Positions 10,173 to 28,084 of a stretch of 64,000 nt of DNA are shown piece after piece (the stretch's first letter is position 1; every line of letters begins with the position of its first letter). A program made the translations under genes and the position numbers. The notes beneath the pieces were generated by a model. It was not told the DNA's origin. It did not search any database and saw nothing but the letters and a program-made list of their open reading frames with translations. The stretch comes from Pseudomonas pisciculturae. Lineage in GTDB: Bacteria > Pseudomonadota > Gammaproteobacteria > Pseudomonadales > Pseudomonadaceae. The stretch lies in NCBI RefSeq assembly GCF_015461805.1, contig NZ_JACVZE010000001.1, forward strand, positions 620,001 through 684,000. Reading direction: 5' to 3'.

Positions 10173-12560
10173 ATGAAACGTCTGCTGCTAACTGCGGTTC
10201 TCACCGTATTGATGATCGCCGAAGTTCACGCCGAGTCCTTCACCATCTCCGATATTCGCGTCAACGGCCTCCAGCGGGTTTCCGCGGGTAGCGTCTTTGG
10301 TGCCTTACCGTTGAACGTCGGTGAACAGGCTGATGACCGTCGCCTGGTGGAATCCACTCGTGCGCTGTTCAAAACCGGTTTCTTTCAAGACATCCAACTG
10401 GGTCGCGAAGGCAACGTCCTGGTCATCACCGTCGTCGAGCGGCCTTCCGTCGCCAGTATCGAGATCGAAGGCAACAAGGCGATCTCTACTGAAGACTTGA
10501 TGAAAGGTCTGAAGCAATCCGGCCTGGCCGAAGGCGAGATCTTCCAGCGCGCCACCCTCGAAGGTGTGCGTAACGAGCTGCAACGCCAGTACGTTGCCCA
10601 GGGGCGCTACTCCGCGACCGTGGAAACGGAAGTGGTGCCACAGCCGCGTAACCGTGTTGGCCTGAAGGTCAATATCAACGAAGGCACTGTGGCGGCGATC
10701 CAGCACATCAACGTGGTGGGCAACACCAAGTTCTCCGATGATGACCTGATCGACCTGTTCGAGCTCAAGACCACCAACTGGCTGTCGTTCTTCAAGAACG
10801 ACGACAAGTACGCCCGTGAAAAACTCTCTGGTGACCTGGAGCGCCTGCGTTCCTACTACCTGGACCGTGGCTATATCAACATGGATATCGCTTCGACCCA
10901 GGTGTCGATCACCCCGGACAAGAAGCACGTCTACATCACTGTCAACGTCAACGAAGGCGAGAAGTACAAGGTTCGTGACGTCAAGCTGAGTGGCGACCTG
11001 AAAGTACCTGAAGACCAGGTCAAGGCGCTGCTGCTGGTGCAGAAAGACCAAGTATTCTCGCGCAAGCTGATGACCACCACCTCCGAGCTGATCACCCGCC
11101 GCCTGGGTAACGAAGGCTATACCTTCGCCAACGTCAACGGCGTGCCGACGCCGCATGATGATGATCACACCGTAGACATCACCTTCGTTGTCGACCCGGG
11201 CAAGCGTGCCTATGTGAACCGCATCAACTTCCGTGGCAACACCAAGTCTGCAGACGAAGTGCTGCGTCGTGAAATGCGCCAGATGGAAGGTGGCTGGGCG
11301 TCGACTTACCTGATCGACCAGTCCAAGACCCGTCTTGAGCGCTTGGGTTTCTTTAAAGAAGTGAACGTCGAAACCCCGGCTGTACCGGGTGTGGACGACC
11401 AGGTTGACGTGAACTACGCAGTTGAAGAACAAGCGTCGGGTTCCATCACCGCCAGCGTCGGCTTTGCACAGAGTGCTGGTCTGATCCTGGGTGGTTCGAT
11501 TACCCAGAACAACTTCCTCGGTACCGGTAACAAGGTGTCCATCGGCCTGACCCGCAGCGAATACCAGAGCCGCTATAACTTCGGTTATGTCGACCCCTAC
11601 TGGACTGCTGACGGTGTGAGCCTGGGCTACAACGCCTTCTACCGCACCACCGACTACAAAGACCTCGACGTTGACGTTGCAAGCTATGCGATCGACAGCC
11701 TGGGTGCTGGCGTGAACATCGGTTACCCGATCAGTGAGACCTCGCGTCTGACCTTTGGCCTGACTGCGCAACAGGATGAGATCAAGACCGGCGTCTACAC
11801 CGTGGACGAAATCTTTGACTTCACCCGTCGTGAAGGCGACAAGTTCCTGAACTTCAAGGCGTCTGCCGGCTGGTCCGAGTCGACCCTGAACAAAGGTGTA
11901 CTGGCAACTCGTGGTCATTCCCAGAGCTTGACCCTGGAAACCACCACGCCGGGCAGCGACCTGTCGTTCTTCAAACTCGACTACCGCGGCCAGCTGTTCC
12001 AGCCGTTGAGCGACAACTACACCATGCGCCTGCACACTGAACTGGGCTATGGTGATGGTTATGGTTCGACCAATGGTCTGCCGTTCTACGAGAACTACTA
12101 CGCAGGTGGTTTCAACTCTGTACGTGGTTTCAAAGACAGTACCTTGGGCCCACGTGGTACCCCGAGCCGTGGTGTAGGTGTCACCGGTAACCAAGGTACA
12201 GTGGCTGACTCTGACAACGACCCGCTGCCGTTCGGTGGTAACGTGTTGATCCAGGGTGGTGCAGAGATCCTGTTCCCGCTGCCGTTCGTGAAGGATCAAC
12301 GCTCGCTGCGTACGTCGGTATTCTGGGACGTGGGTAACGTGTTCGACTCCAAGTGCGAGCAAATCCGTAACCCGAGTGGCGTGAAGTCCAACACCCAATG
12401 CAACGACGTGAGCCTGAGCAACCTGGCAAGTTCGGTAGGTGTAGGTGTGACCTGGGTGACTGCGCTTGGCCCATTGAGCTTTGCTCTGGCCATGCCGATC
12501 AAGAAACCGGATAACGCTGAAACCCAGATTTTCCAATTCTCCCTCGGCCAGACGTTCTAA
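10173..12560 (+). CDS. bamA: Outer membrane protein assembly factor BamA (Omp85)
   Basis: Core of the BAM machine that folds beta-barrels into the outer membrane. The ATG at 10173 follows AAAGGA and begins a signal peptide MKRLLLTAVLTVLMIAEVHA, so it is preferred to the upstream ATG at 10146. 795 residues: five POTRA domains (about 22-420) and a 16-strand barrel, with the lid-lock VRGF motif (SVRGFKDSTLGPRG) near 655-670 and a terminal Phe (FSLGQTF), the barrel recognition signal. skp follows after 45 bases. Confidence 0.98.
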   Translation: MKRLLLTAVLTVLMIAEVHAESFTISDIRVNGLQRVSAGSVFGALPLNVGEQADDRRLVESTRALFKTGFFQDIQLGREGNVLVITVVERPSVASIEIEGNKAISTEDLMKGLKQSGLAEGEIFQRATLEGVRNELQRQYVAQGRYSATVETEVVPQPRNRVGLKVNINEGTVAAIQHINVVGNTKFSDDDLIDLFELKTTNWLSFFKNDDKYAREKLSGDLERLRSYYLDRGYINMDIASTQVSITPDKKHVYITVNVNEGEKYKVRDVKLSGDLKVPEDQVKALLLVQKDQVFSRKLMTTTSELITRRLGNEGYTFANVNGVPTPHDDDHTVDITFVVDPGKRAYVNRINFRGNTKSADEVLRREMRQMEGGWASTYLIDQSKTRLERLGFFKEVNVETPAVPGVDDQVDVNYAVEEQASGSITASVGFAQSAGLILGGSITQNNFLGTGNKVSIGLTRSEYQSRYNFGYVDPYWTADGVSLGYNAFYRTTDYKDLDVDVASYAIDSLGAGVNIGYPISETSRLTFGLTAQQDEIKTGVYTVDEIFDFTRREGDKFLNFKASAGWSESTLNKGVLATRGHSQSLTLETTTPGSDLSFFKLDYRGQLFQPLSDNYTMRLHTELGYGDGYGSTNGLPFYENYYAGGFNSVRGFKDSTLGPRGTPSRGVGVTGNQGTVADSDNDPLPFGGNVLIQGGAEILFPLPFVKDQRSLRTSVFWDVGNVFDSKCEQIRNPSGVKSNTQCNDVSLSNLASSVGVGVTWVTALGPLSFALAMPIKKPDNAETQIFQFSLGQTF

Positions 12561-12605
12561 GCGTCTGACCCAAGATAACGACAACGGATTCTGTAGGAGT
12601 ACATC

Positions 12606-13109
12606 GTGCGTAAGTTGACTCAATTGGTTCTGCTGGCCACCGTGCTGGTAACCACCCCGGCCTTCGCCGAAATGAAAATCGCCGTCCTGAACTATCAGAT
12701 GGCTCTGCTTGAATCCGACGCGGCCAAGAAATACGCCGTGGATGCCGAGAAGAAATTTGGCCCGCAACTGACCAAGCTCAAGACGCTGGAAAGCAGCGCC
12801 AAGGGCATCCAGGATCGTCTGGTAGCCGGTGGCGACAAGATGCAGCAAGGCGAGCGCGAGCGTCTGGAGCTTGAATTCAAGCAAAAGGCCCGTGACTACC
12901 AGTTCCAGTCCAAAGAGCTGAACGAAGCCAAGGCTGTAGCCGACCGCGAAATGCTGAAACAGCTGAAGCCGAAACTCGACAGCGCTGTGGAAGAAGTCAT
13001 CAAGAAAGGTGCCTTTGACCTGGTGTTCGAGCGTGGCGCTGTGATCGACGTCAAGCCTCAATACGACATCACCCGCCAGGTGATCGAGCGCATGAACCAG
13101 CTGAAGTAA
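12606..13109 (+). CDS. skp: Periplasmic chaperone Skp/OmpH family
   Basis: Trimeric jellyfish-shaped chaperone holding unfolded outer-membrane proteins on the way to BamA. 167 residues from a GTG start behind GTAGGAG. The signal peptide ends at TPAFA before EMKIAVLNYQMAL, the typical Skp N terminus. The middle is a long charged coiled coil (about 45-130) for the tentacles. It lies between bamA and lpxD with a 3-base gap to lpxD. Confidence 0.96.
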   Translation: MRKLTQLVLLATVLVTTPAFAEMKIAVLNYQMALLESDAAKKYAVDAEKKFGPQLTKLKTLESSAKGIQDRLVAGGDKMQQGERERLELEFKQKARDYQFQSKELNEAKAVADREMLKQLKPKLDSAVEEVIKKGAFDLVFERGAVIDVKPQYDITRQVIERMNQLK

Positions 13110-13112
13110 GCC

Positions 13113-14168
13113 ATGACCGCGACTATCAAGCTCGGCGAGTTGGCCGAGTTCCTGGGGGCCGACTTGCGCGGCTCCCCGGAGAAAGAAATCACTGGGCTAG
13201 CCACCTTGCAGGAGGCTGGCCCAGCTCAGTTGAGCTTCCTTGCAAACCCCCAATACCGTAAATACCTCGTCGACAGCCAAGCCGCAGCCGTGTTGCTCAA
13301 AGCCGCTGACGCTGAGGGGTTTGCCGGGGATGCGCTGGTGGTGGCTGACCCGTACCTGGCATATGCGAAGGCATCGCACCTGTTCGATCCAAAACCCAAG
13401 GCAGCTGTCGGGATTCATCCGTCAGCGGTGATCGCCGATGATGCCCAGGTTGACCCTGCGGCCAGCATTGGTGCCTTTGCGGTGATCGAGAGTGGCGCGC
13501 GCATCGCGGCCGGCGTGACGGTTGGCGCGCACTGCTTTATCGGTGCGCGTTGCCAGATCGGCGCTGATGGCTGGTTGGCTCCACGCGTGACCCTGTACCA
13601 CGATGTGCGTATCGGTGAGCGTGTGGTCATCCAATCGGGTGCTGTGATCGGCGGTGAAGGCTTTGGCTTTGCCAATTCCAAGGGTATCTGGAACAAGATT
13701 GCCCAGGTCGGCGGCGTATTGATCGGCGACGACGTGGAAATTGGCGTGAACACCGCTGTGGATCGCGGGGCCTTGGCCGATACCGTGATCGGTAACGGCG
13801 TGAAGCTCGACAACCAGATCCAGATCGCCCACAACGTTCAGATTGGCGATCACACCGCCATGGCGGCGTGCGTCGGCATTTCCGGCAGCACCAAGATCGG
13901 CAAGCATTGCATGCTCGCCGGTGGCGTTGGGTTGGTGGGGCATATCGATATCTGCGACAACGTTTTCATCACCGGCATGACCATGGTCACTCACTCGATT
14001 ACCGAGCCAGGGGCCTACTCTTCCGGTACTGCCATGCAGCCCGCGGCTGAATGGCGCAAGAGTGCAGCGCGGTTGAGGCAGCTCGACGACATGGCTCGAC
14101 GTCTCAAACAGCTGGAAAAGCGTGTTGTGGACGTGACCCCTGGCGGTAATGCTTCATCAGAAGGCTGA
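13113..14168 (+). CDS. lpxD: UDP-3-O-(3-hydroxyacyl)glucosamine N-acyltransferase
   Basis: Third lipid A step: N-acylation of UDP-3-O-acyl-glucosamine using acyl-ACP. 351 residues: N-terminal uridine-binding domain (about 1-100), then a left-handed beta-helix of hexapeptide repeats (about 105-300) such as [16 protein letters not shown] and the catalytic His in [10 protein letters not shown] near 240, and a helical C terminus. Part of the lpxD-fabZ-lpxA-lpxB set. Confidence 0.98.
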   Translation: MTATIKLGELAEFLGADLRGSPEKEITGLATLQEAGPAQLSFLANPQYRKYLVDSQAAAVLLKAADAEGFAGDALVVADPYLAYAKASHLFDPKPKAAVGIHPSAVIADDAQVDPAASIGAFAVIESGARIAAGVTVGAHCFIGARCQIGADGWLAPRVTLYHDVRIGERVVIQSGAVIGGEGFGFANSKGIWNKIAQVGGVLIGDDVEIGVNTAVDRGALADTVIGNGVKLDNQIQIAHNVQIGDHTAMAACVGISGSTKIGKHCMLAGGVGLVGHIDICDNVFITGMTMVTHSITEPGAYSSGTAMQPAAEWRKSAARLRQLDDMARRLKQLEKRVVDVTPGGNASSEG

Positions 14169-14280
14169 TACCATTTCCATATCAAGTGTGCACAGCCGCT
14201 AGACTTGCCTCCTTGATTTGCTAGCGGGGCGTGCTTTTAGTTCGCCCGCCCCCAATCTTTATTACAGGCTTCCCCCCGAA

Positions 14281-14721
14281 ATGATGGACATCAACGAGAT
14301 TCGCGAATACCTGCCTCACCGTTACCCGTTCCTGCTGGTGGACCGCGTAGTGGACCTCAACGTCGAGGAAAAGCGCATTCGTGCCTACAAGAATGTCAGC
14401 ATCAACGAACCGTTCTTCAATGGTCACTTCCCTGCGCATCCAATCATGCCGGGCGTGTTGATCATCGAGGCGATGGCCCAGGCTGCCGGTATCCTTGGTT
14501 TCAAAATGCTCGACCTCAAGCCTGCCGATGGCACGCTTTACTATTTCGTGGGCTCCGACAAGTTGCGTTTCCGCAACCCGGTTACCCCAGGTGACCAGTT
14601 GATCCTGGAAGCCAAGTTCATCAGTTGCAAGCGCCAGATCTGGAAGTTTGAATGCCAGGCTTCGGTGGATGGCAAGCCGGTGTGCTCTGCCGAGATCATC
14701 TGCGCGGAACGCAAACTATGA
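14281..14721 (+). CDS. fabZ: 3-hydroxyacyl-[ACP] dehydratase FabZ
   Basis: Hot-dog fold dehydratase of type II fatty-acid synthesis. 146 residues from ATG at 14281 ([19 protein letters not shown]); upstream in-frame codons lack a ribosome site. The active-site helix is [19 protein letters not shown], with the catalytic His and Glu. Competes with LpxA for 3-hydroxyacyl-ACP, which explains its place between lpxD and lpxA. The stop overlaps the lpxA start by 4 bases. Confidence 0.98.
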
Positions 14722-15494
14722 GTTTGATTGACCCTCGCGCAATCATCGATCCGTCGGCCGTTCTGGCCGCCGACGTCGAGGTCGGCCCTTGGTCGATCAT
14801 CGGCGCAGGTGTTGAAATCGGCGAGGGGACTGTCATCGGGCCGCACGTGATCCTCAAAGGTCCGACCCGCATTGGCAAACACAATCGCATCTACCAGTTC
14901 TCCTCGGTAGGCGAAGACACCCCTGACATGAAGTACAAGGGTGAAGAGACACGTCTGGTAATCGGTGACCACAACATCATCCGTGAAGGCGTGACCATTC
15001 ACCGTGGCACTGTGCAGGATCGTGCCGAGACCACCCTGGGTGATCACAACCTGATCATGGCCTATGCCCACATCGGCCACGACAGCGTCATTGGCAACCA
15101 CTGCATTTTGGTCAACAACACCGCGTTGGCTGGCCATGTGCACGTGGATGACTGGGCGATCCTGTCTGGTTTCACCCTGGTGCATCAGTATTGCCATATC
15201 GGCGCCCACAGCTTTTCCGGCATGGGTACCGCCATCGGTAAGGACGTTCCGGCGTTCGTCACCGTGTTCGGCAACCCGGCTGAGGCCCGCAGCATGAACT
15301 TCGAAGGCATGCGCCGTCGTGGGTTCAGCGAAGAGGCAATCCACGCCCTGCGCCGAGCCTACAAAGTGGTTTACCGCCAAGGGCTCACCGTGGACCAGGC
15401 GTTGACCCAATTGGCCGAGCCGGCAGCGTTGTTCCCGGAAGTTGCGGTATTCCGTGACTCCATCCAGGCGTCGACTCGCGGCATCACCCGCTGA
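14718..15494 (+). CDS. lpxA: UDP-N-acetylglucosamine O-acyltransferase
   Basis: First lipid A step. 258 residues starting [15 protein letters not shown], with an N-terminal left-handed beta-helix of hexapeptide repeats and a helical C-terminal third. The catalytic His is in the [14 protein letters not shown] stretch near residue 120. In pseudomonads a glycine-type ruler residue selects 3-hydroxydecanoyl chains; I did not verify it here. Overlaps fabZ by 4 bases; lpxB begins 2 bases after the stop. Confidence 0.98.
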
Positions 15495-15496
15495 TC

Positions 15497-16636
15497 ATGG
15501 CCAATCTGCGTATTGCGCTGGTGGCCGGAGAAGCTTCCGGCGATATTCTCGGCGCAGGTCTTATGCGAGCCCTCAAGGCCCAGCACCCTGCGGTAGAGTT
15601 TATTGGCGTTGGCGGCCCGCTGATGCAGGCCGAAGGGCTCACTTCTTACTTCCCTATGGAGCGCCTGTCGGTCATGGGGCTGGTGGAAGTGTTGGGCCGC
15701 CTGCGTGAGCTGCTGGCTCGCCGCAAGCTGCTGATACAGACCCTGATCGAAGAAAAACCCGATGTCTTCATCGGCATTGACGCCCCGGACTTCACCCTCA
15801 CTATCGAACTCAAGTTGCGTCAGGCCGGGATCAAGACCGTGCACTACGTCAGCCCGTCGGTGTGGGCGTGGCGGCAGAAGCGCGTGCTGAAGATCCGCGA
15901 AGGCTGCGACCTAATGCTGACCCTGTTGCCGTTTGAGGCCAGGTTCTACGAAGAGAAGGGTGTGCCGGTGCGGTTTGTCGGGCATACCCTGGCTGACACG
16001 ATTCCATTGCAGGCTGATCGCGCTGCCGCTCGAGCTGAACTGGGCTTGGCTGATGGGCCTCTGGTTGCGCTGATGCCAGGCAGTCGCGGGGGGGAGGTCG
16101 GGCGACTAGCCAGCGTGTTTTTTGACGCGGCCGAACGCCTGATGGTCCTCAAGCCTGGCGTGCGCTTCGTATTACCCTGTGCGAGCCCGCAACGCCGCGC
16201 CCAGATCGAAACGCTTCTGGAAGGCCGCAACTTGCCGCTGACCTTGCTCGACGGCCAGTCGCACCTGGCCCTGGCGGCTTGTGATGCGGTACTGATCGCC
16301 TCCGGCACTGCAACCTTGGAGGCCTTGCTGTACAAGCGCCCGATGGTTGTGGCCTATCGCCTCGCGCCGCTGACCTTCTGGATTCTCAAGCGCATGGTCA
16401 AAAGCCCGTATATCTCCTTGCCCAACCTGTTGGCACAGCGCCTGTTGGTGCCGGAGTTGTTGCAGGACGATGCAACGCCTGAGGCCCTGGCGCAAACCGT
16501 ACTCCCCTTGATCGACGGCGGCGAAGAGCAGACCCGTGGTTTTGACGACATTCACCGCACCCTGCGTCGTGATGCGTCCAACCAAGCGGCCGATGCCGTG
16601 CTGACCTTGATCGGTAAAAAGCAGGAAACCCTATGA
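15497..16636 (+). CDS. lpxB: Lipid A disaccharide synthase
   Basis: GT19 glycosyltransferase joining lipid X and UDP-2,3-diacylglucosamine. 379 residues; N-terminal [15 protein letters not shown], the membrane-association loop, [12 protein letters not shown] near 120, and the C-terminal nucleotide site [18 protein letters not shown]. Peripheral membrane enzyme on the cytoplasmic face. Overlaps rnhB by 4 bases. Confidence 0.98.
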   Translation: MANLRIALVAGEASGDILGAGLMRALKAQHPAVEFIGVGGPLMQAEGLTSYFPMERLSVMGLVEVLGRLRELLARRKLLIQTLIEEKPDVFIGIDAPDFTLTIELKLRQAGIKTVHYVSPSVWAWRQKRVLKIREGCDLMLTLLPFEARFYEEKGVPVRFVGHTLADTIPLQADRAAARAELGLADGPLVALMPGSRGGEVGRLASVFFDAAERLMVLKPGVRFVLPCASPQRRAQIETLLEGRNLPLTLLDGQSHLALAACDAVLIASGTATLEALLYKRPMVVAYRLAPLTFWILKRMVKSPYISLPNLLAQRLLVPELLQDDATPEALAQTVLPLIDGGEEQTRGFDDIHRTLRRDASNQAADAVLTLIGKKQETL

Positions 16637-17265
16637 CGACGCAAATGGGCCTGGATTTCAGCCTGGTCGCACAAGCTCACGAGTTGGTCGCCGGCGTTGA
16701 CGAAGTAGGGCGCGGCCCGTTGTGCGGCGCGGTCGTCACGGCGGCGGTGATTCTCGACCCGAACCGCCCGATCCTCGGCCTCAACGATTCGAAAAAACTC
16801 ACCGAAGCCCGTCGCGAAAAGCTCTTCGACGAGATCTGCGAAAAAGCCTTGAGCTGGCATATCGCCCGCGCCGAAGTCGAAGAAATCGACGAGCTGAACA
16901 TCCTCCACGCCACCATGCTCGCCATGCAGCGCGCGGTTGAGGGCCTGCACATCACACCAAAAATGGCGATGATCGACGGCAACCGCTGCCCCAAGCTGGC
17001 AATGCCGGCGGAAGCGGTGGTCAAGGGTGATAGCAAGGTGCCCGCCATTGCCGCTGCGTCGATCCTGGCCAAGGTCAGTCGCGATCGTGAAATGGCTGCT
17101 TTCGAATTGATCTACCCCGGCTACGGCATTGGCGGCCACAAAGGCTACCCGACGCCCGTTCATCTGGAAGCCTTGGCTCGCCTGGGCCCGACGCCGATCC
17201 ACCGCCGCTCGTTTGCCCCGGTTCGCCTGGCTTACGAGGCACGGGAGAGTCTGAGCGAGGTGTAG
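16633..17265 (+). CDS. rnhB: Ribonuclease HII
   Basis: Removes single ribonucleotides misincorporated in DNA. 210 residues. The first catalytic carboxylates are in [13 protein letters not shown] (DEVGRG, residues about 20-25), the third in MIDGNRCP, and the fourth near KVSRDREM. The last four bases of lpxB overlap its ATG. A hairpin terminator separates it from dnaE. Confidence 0.98.
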   Translation: MTTQMGLDFSLVAQAHELVAGVDEVGRGPLCGAVVTAAVILDPNRPILGLNDSKKLTEARREKLFDEICEKALSWHIARAEVEEIDELNILHATMLAMQRAVEGLHITPKMAMIDGNRCPKLAMPAEAVVKGDSKVPAIAAASILAKVSRDREMAAFELIYPGYGIGGHKGYPTPVHLEALARLGPTPIHRRSFAPVRLAYEARESLSEV

Positions 17266-17287
17266 TCGCGAGGCTGATGTTTTTGCC

Positions 17288-17311
17288 AAGGCCCGGTACA
17301 ATCCGGGCCTT
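17288..17311 (+). terminator. rnhB terminator
   Basis: AAGGCCCGG and CCGGGCCTT form a 9-bp stem with a 6-base loop, followed by TGTTGTTT. It marks the probable end of the lpx-rnhB operon; dnaE begins 27 bases later. Confidence 0.7.
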
Positions 17312-17337
17312 GTTGTTTCCACGTATAAGAGATCACT

Positions 17338-20859
<3,522 letters not shown>

Positions 20860-20997
20860 CGGACAGCTGATAGCAAAACGCCTGTTCTCAACCAAACATT
20901 TAATCTCGACCTAGACGCGCCTCTCCCTTAAGGTAGGGCGCGAATAGACAACCGGCTGGCCAGGCACTCCTTGGCCGTCGACCCAAGACGGACGCTT

Positions 20998-21945
20998 ATG
21001 AACCCGAATTTTCTTGATTTCGAACAGCCGATCGCTGACCTGCAAGCCAAGATCGAAGAACTACGCCTGGTCGGCAATGACAATTCGCTGAATATCGGCG
21101 ATGAGATCGCCCGCCTGCAGGACAAGAGCAGCACCCTGACCGAAGACATCTTCGGCAAGCTGACCAGCTGGCAGATCGCGCGCCTGGCCCGCCACCCGCG
21201 CCGCCCGTACACCTTGGATTACATCCAGCACATCTTCACCGAGTTCGACGAGCTGCATGGCGACCGCCACTTCTCCGACGACGCAGCCATTGTGGGCGGT
21301 ATCGCTCGCCTGGACGACCAGCCAGTGATGGTGATCGGTCACCAGAAAGGCCGTGAAGTGCGTGAGAAAGTGCGTCGCAACTTCGGCATGCCTCGCCCAG
21401 AGGGCTACCGCAAGGCGTGCCGCCTGATGGAAATGGCCGAGCGCTTCAAGATGCCGATCCTGACCTTCATCGACACTCCGGGTGCTTACCCAGGTATCGA
21501 CGCCGAAGAGCGCAACCAGAGCGAAGCGATTGCCTGGAACCTGCGTGTCATGTCCCGCCTGAAAACCCCGATCATTGCCACTGTGATCGGCGAAGGTGGT
21601 TCGGGCGGTGCACTGGCCATTGGCGTGTGCGACCAACTGAACATGTTGCAATATTCGACTTATGCGGTGATCTCGCCGGAAGGTTGCGCTTCGATCCTGT
21701 GGAAAACCGCAGATAAAGCGCCGGATGCTGCTGAAGCGATGGGCATTACCGCCGATCGCCTCAAAGGCTTGGGTATCGTCGACAAAGTGATCGCCGAGCC
21801 GTTGGGCGGCGCCCATCGTGACCCGGCTGCTGCTGCCGCGACTATCCGTGCAGAACTGGGCTCGCAACTGGCGATGCTCAAGAAGCTGGATAACGAAGCG
21901 CTGCTCAAGCGCCGTTATGAGCGTCTGATGAGCTACGGCCTGTAA
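20998..21945 (+). CDS. accA: Acetyl-CoA carboxylase, carboxyltransferase subunit alpha
   Basis: With AccD moves the carboxyl group from biotin to acetyl-CoA, first step of fatty-acid synthesis. 315 residues from ATG at 20998 ([16 protein letters not shown]), the standard AccA N terminus. The crotonase-like core shows the oxyanion loop [15 protein letters not shown] and [10 protein letters not shown]. Followed by a REPIN and then tilS. Confidence 0.98.
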   Translation: MNPNFLDFEQPIADLQAKIEELRLVGNDNSLNIGDEIARLQDKSSTLTEDIFGKLTSWQIARLARHPRRPYTLDYIQHIFTEFDELHGDRHFSDDAAIVGGIARLDDQPVMVIGHQKGREVREKVRRNFGMPRPEGYRKACRLMEMAERFKMPILTFIDTPGAYPGIDAEERNQSEAIAWNLRVMSRLKTPIIATVIGEGGSGGALAIGVCDQLNMLQYSTYAVISPEGCASILWKTADKAPDAAEAMGITADRLKGLGIVDKVIAEPLGGAHRDPAAAAATIRAELGSQLAMLKKLDNEALLKRRYERLMSYGL

Positions 21946-21964
21946 GGTCTACGCAGCCTTCAAA

Positions 21965-22065
21965 GTGGGAGCTGGCTTTTGTGGGAGCTGGCTTGCCTGC
22001 GATGCAGTCACCTCGGTACAACTGATGTATCGAGGTGACTGCATCGCAGGCAAGCCAGCTCCCAC
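21965..22065. repeat. REPIN (accA-tilS spacer) with a partial extra copy
   Basis: Inverted pair of Pseudomonas REP sequences: GTGGGAGCTGGCTTGCCTGC at 21981 onward and its reverse complement ending at 22065, about 85 bases in all. A truncated extra half (GTGGGAGCTGGCTTTT) lies directly before it at 21965-21980. These are RAYT-mobilised non-autonomous repeats; no transposase is present here. Confidence 0.9.
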
Positions 22066-22120
22066 ATTTGCTTTGTGTATGCTTGGTCAATGTATTCCAG
22101 CTTTGCGGCGATGATGTGTG

Positions 22121-23431
22121 ATGAAACCAACTTTGCCCGCCAAACTTCTGCAAACCCTGGCCCCTTGGCGGAGTGCCCCGACTTGGCATATCGCTTTCTC
22201 CGGCGGTCTCGACTCGACTGTCCTGCTGCACCTTCTGGCCAACACCCAAGGGCTTCCCGCCTTCAGCGCAATCCATATCCATCACGGCCTGCAAGCCGCC
22301 GCCGATGCCTGGCCAGCCCATTGCCAGTCAGTTTGCGACAGCCTGGGCGTGCCCCTGCGCGTCGTGCGTGTGCAGGTTCTGCCCGGCGCCAGCGTTGAGC
22401 GTGCCGCCCGTGACGCGCGTTACAAAGCATTTTCCGAGATGATCGGGGCAGGTGAGGTCTTGCTGACGGGCCAGCATCGCGATGATCAGGCCGAAACCCT
22501 GTTGTTTCGCCTGCTGCGAGGCGCGGGTGTGCGTGGGCTGGCGGCAATGTCGGCCCATCGCCCTTTGGCCGGTGGCCATCTGGTGCGGCCGTTGCTGCAT
22601 GTCTCGCGTGCAGAGTTGGCAGCCTACGCCCACGAGCATCAGCTCAAGTGGATCGAAGACCCTTCCAACGTCGACCCACGCTTCTCCCGCAATTACCTGC
22701 GCCACCGCGTGTTTCCAGCCCTCACGGAGCGCTGGCCCCAAGCCGTCTCGAGCCTGGCCCGCACCGCTGAACACCTCGGCGAGGCTCAGGGCTTGCTTGA
22801 TGAGCTGGCATGCATGGACTTGCAGGCCGCCGATCAATCATCACCGTTTCCTTGGCTGCAATTACCGTCCCTGAAGCTCGCGCCGTTGCGCGAGCTTTCT
22901 GATCCTCGCCAGCGTAATGCCTTGCGTCATTGGCTGATTTCACTGACTCGTTTGCCCGATAGCGACCACTGGGCTGGTTGGTATTCCTTGCGTGACGCCA
23001 AGGGTGACGCCCAGCCGCAATGGCGCTTGGCCGACGGTGAATTGCACCGATGTGGCGAGCGTATCTGGTGGGTGCCTGCCACTTGGTCGGAATTCTCCCA
23101 CGCAACAGTTAGCTGGCCCTCTGCGCAAAACCCACTAGAGTTACCCGGCAATGGTCGGCTCGAATTCAGCGGCAAGGCCCCTGAGGGCCCTTTGCATATC
23201 CGATATCGACAGGGCGGCGAAATGGTCGAAGTGCCAGGCCGCGGCCGGCGAGACTTGAAGCGCCTGCTCAATGAATGCGGGCTGCCGGGCTTTGTGCGTG
23301 GCAGATTGCCGCTGCTGTACAGGGGCGAGCAATTGCTGGTTGTGCCAACCCTGGCCGGGCTATGGCCCAACCCGGCAACCGACGGGCAATTACATTGGAT
23401 GCCACAGACGTGCGATCAAGGTTTGAGCTGA
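22121..23431 (+). CDS. tilS: tRNA(Ile)-lysidine synthase
   Basis: Puts lysidine at C34 of tRNA-Ile(CAU), converting it to AUA decoding. 436 residues from ATG at 22121 (MKPTLPAKLLQ); an adjacent in-frame GTG is less likely. The P-loop SGGLDSTVL occurs near residue 29, followed by a TGQHRDDQAETLLFRLLRG block; the C-terminal domain (about 360-430) has the GRRDLKRLLNECGLPGFVR motif. Upstream REPIN separates it from accA. Confidence 0.97.
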   Translation: MKPTLPAKLLQTLAPWRSAPTWHIAFSGGLDSTVLLHLLANTQGLPAFSAIHIHHGLQAAADAWPAHCQSVCDSLGVPLRVVRVQVLPGASVERAARDARYKAFSEMIGAGEVLLTGQHRDDQAETLLFRLLRGAGVRGLAAMSAHRPLAGGHLVRPLLHVSRAELAAYAHEHQLKWIEDPSNVDPRFSRNYLRHRVFPALTERWPQAVSSLARTAEHLGEAQGLLDELACMDLQAADQSSPFPWLQLPSLKLAPLRELSDPRQRNALRHWLISLTRLPDSDHWAGWYSLRDAKGDAQPQWRLADGELHRCGERIWWVPATWSEFSHATVSWPSAQNPLELPGNGRLEFSGKAPEGPLHIRYRQGGEMVEVPGRGRRDLKRLLNECGLPGFVRGRLPLLYRGEQLLVVPTLAGLWPNPATDGQLHWMPQTCDQGLS

Positions 23432-23683
23432 TAGAGCCTTTCCGGTAGACTACGCTCCCTTCTTGATACAACTTCTGTGGATTCTCCTGAATCGCAGCAG
23501 TTGCCGATTACCAAGCAGTCTTTGCTGGGCGATTCCAAAAAATGTGTAGCGATCAACGTACCGGTGTTTCATTGCTGGTCTGTCACAACGCGGCGGTTTT
23601 TTTGAAAGGTGCACTGTGATTAATGCAGGTGATCGGGGGCTTCGGCCTTCCTTCGCTTTCCCCGGCGGCTCGGACCGCTTTAA

Positions 23684-26187
<2,504 letters not shown>

Positions 26188-26242
26188 GCAGTGTTTCTCC
26201 GGTAAAGTATCCCACGCAAGGAGCTCAGGCCCCCGGGCCTGA

Positions 26243-27634
<1,392 letters not shown>

Positions 27635-27714
27635 TTCGTAAATGGTAAAAAGTCGGCGGATTGCGTCGGAAAACTCACGACAGTGTAGATTTCGACGCTA
27701 ATCTGATGGCTACC

Positions 27715-27748
27715 TAGCACAAGCCTGGTTCTTCCAGGCTTCGTGCTA
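27715..27748 (+). terminator. Hairpin after eno
   Basis: TAGCACAAGCCTGG pairs with CCAGGCTT(C)GTGCTA, a 14-bp stem with one bulged base and a 5-base loop. No clean T tract follows, so it may be a Rho-assisted terminator or an mRNA-stabilising 3' structure. Confidence 0.55.
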
Positions 27749-27805
27749 TCAGTTGCTTCAAAAGTTTTACATGGCTGTCTTTTTTTACTGGATACCCGGA
27801 TTTCG

Positions 27806-28084
27806 ATGCGCAGTCCCAATTGGTTGTTCCTCGTCTTGCTCTTGTTGCTGGCTGGCCTGCAATACCGCCTTTGGGTCGGTAATGGCAGCTTTGCGCAGGT
27901 GAAAGACCTGACCGAGCAAATTGCTGCACAGCACGCCGAAAACGAGATCCTGCTGGAGCGCAACCGCGTCCTTGATGCTGAAGTGCTTGAGCTGAAAAAG
28001 GGGACCGAGACCGTTGAAGAGCGGGCTCGCCATGAGTTGGGCATGGTCAAGGAGGGCGAGACCCTCTACCAGTTGGCCAAATGA
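27806..28084 (+). CDS. ftsB: Cell division protein FtsB
   Basis: Small bitopic divisome protein forming the FtsQLB complex. 92 residues from ATG at 27806, giving a short cytoplasmic N terminus (MRSPNW), one membrane helix (residues about 6-21) and a periplasmic leucine-zipper coiled coil (about 28-72), then ELGMVKEGETLYQL, the conserved FtsB tail. The stop overlaps the ispD start by 4 bases. Confidence 0.96.
   Translation: MRSPNWLFLVLLLLLAGLQYRLWVGNGSFAQVKDLTEQIAAQHAENEILLERNRVLDAEVLELKKGTETVEERARHELGMVKEGETLYQLAK

Noticed and set aside
7420..13061. Two very long open frames on the minus strand opposite dxr-rseP and bamA-skp
   Set aside because: They are antisense shadows caused by high GC codon bias. 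The plus strand carries unmistakable essential genes with domains and ribosome sites, and the antisense products have no recognisable motifs.
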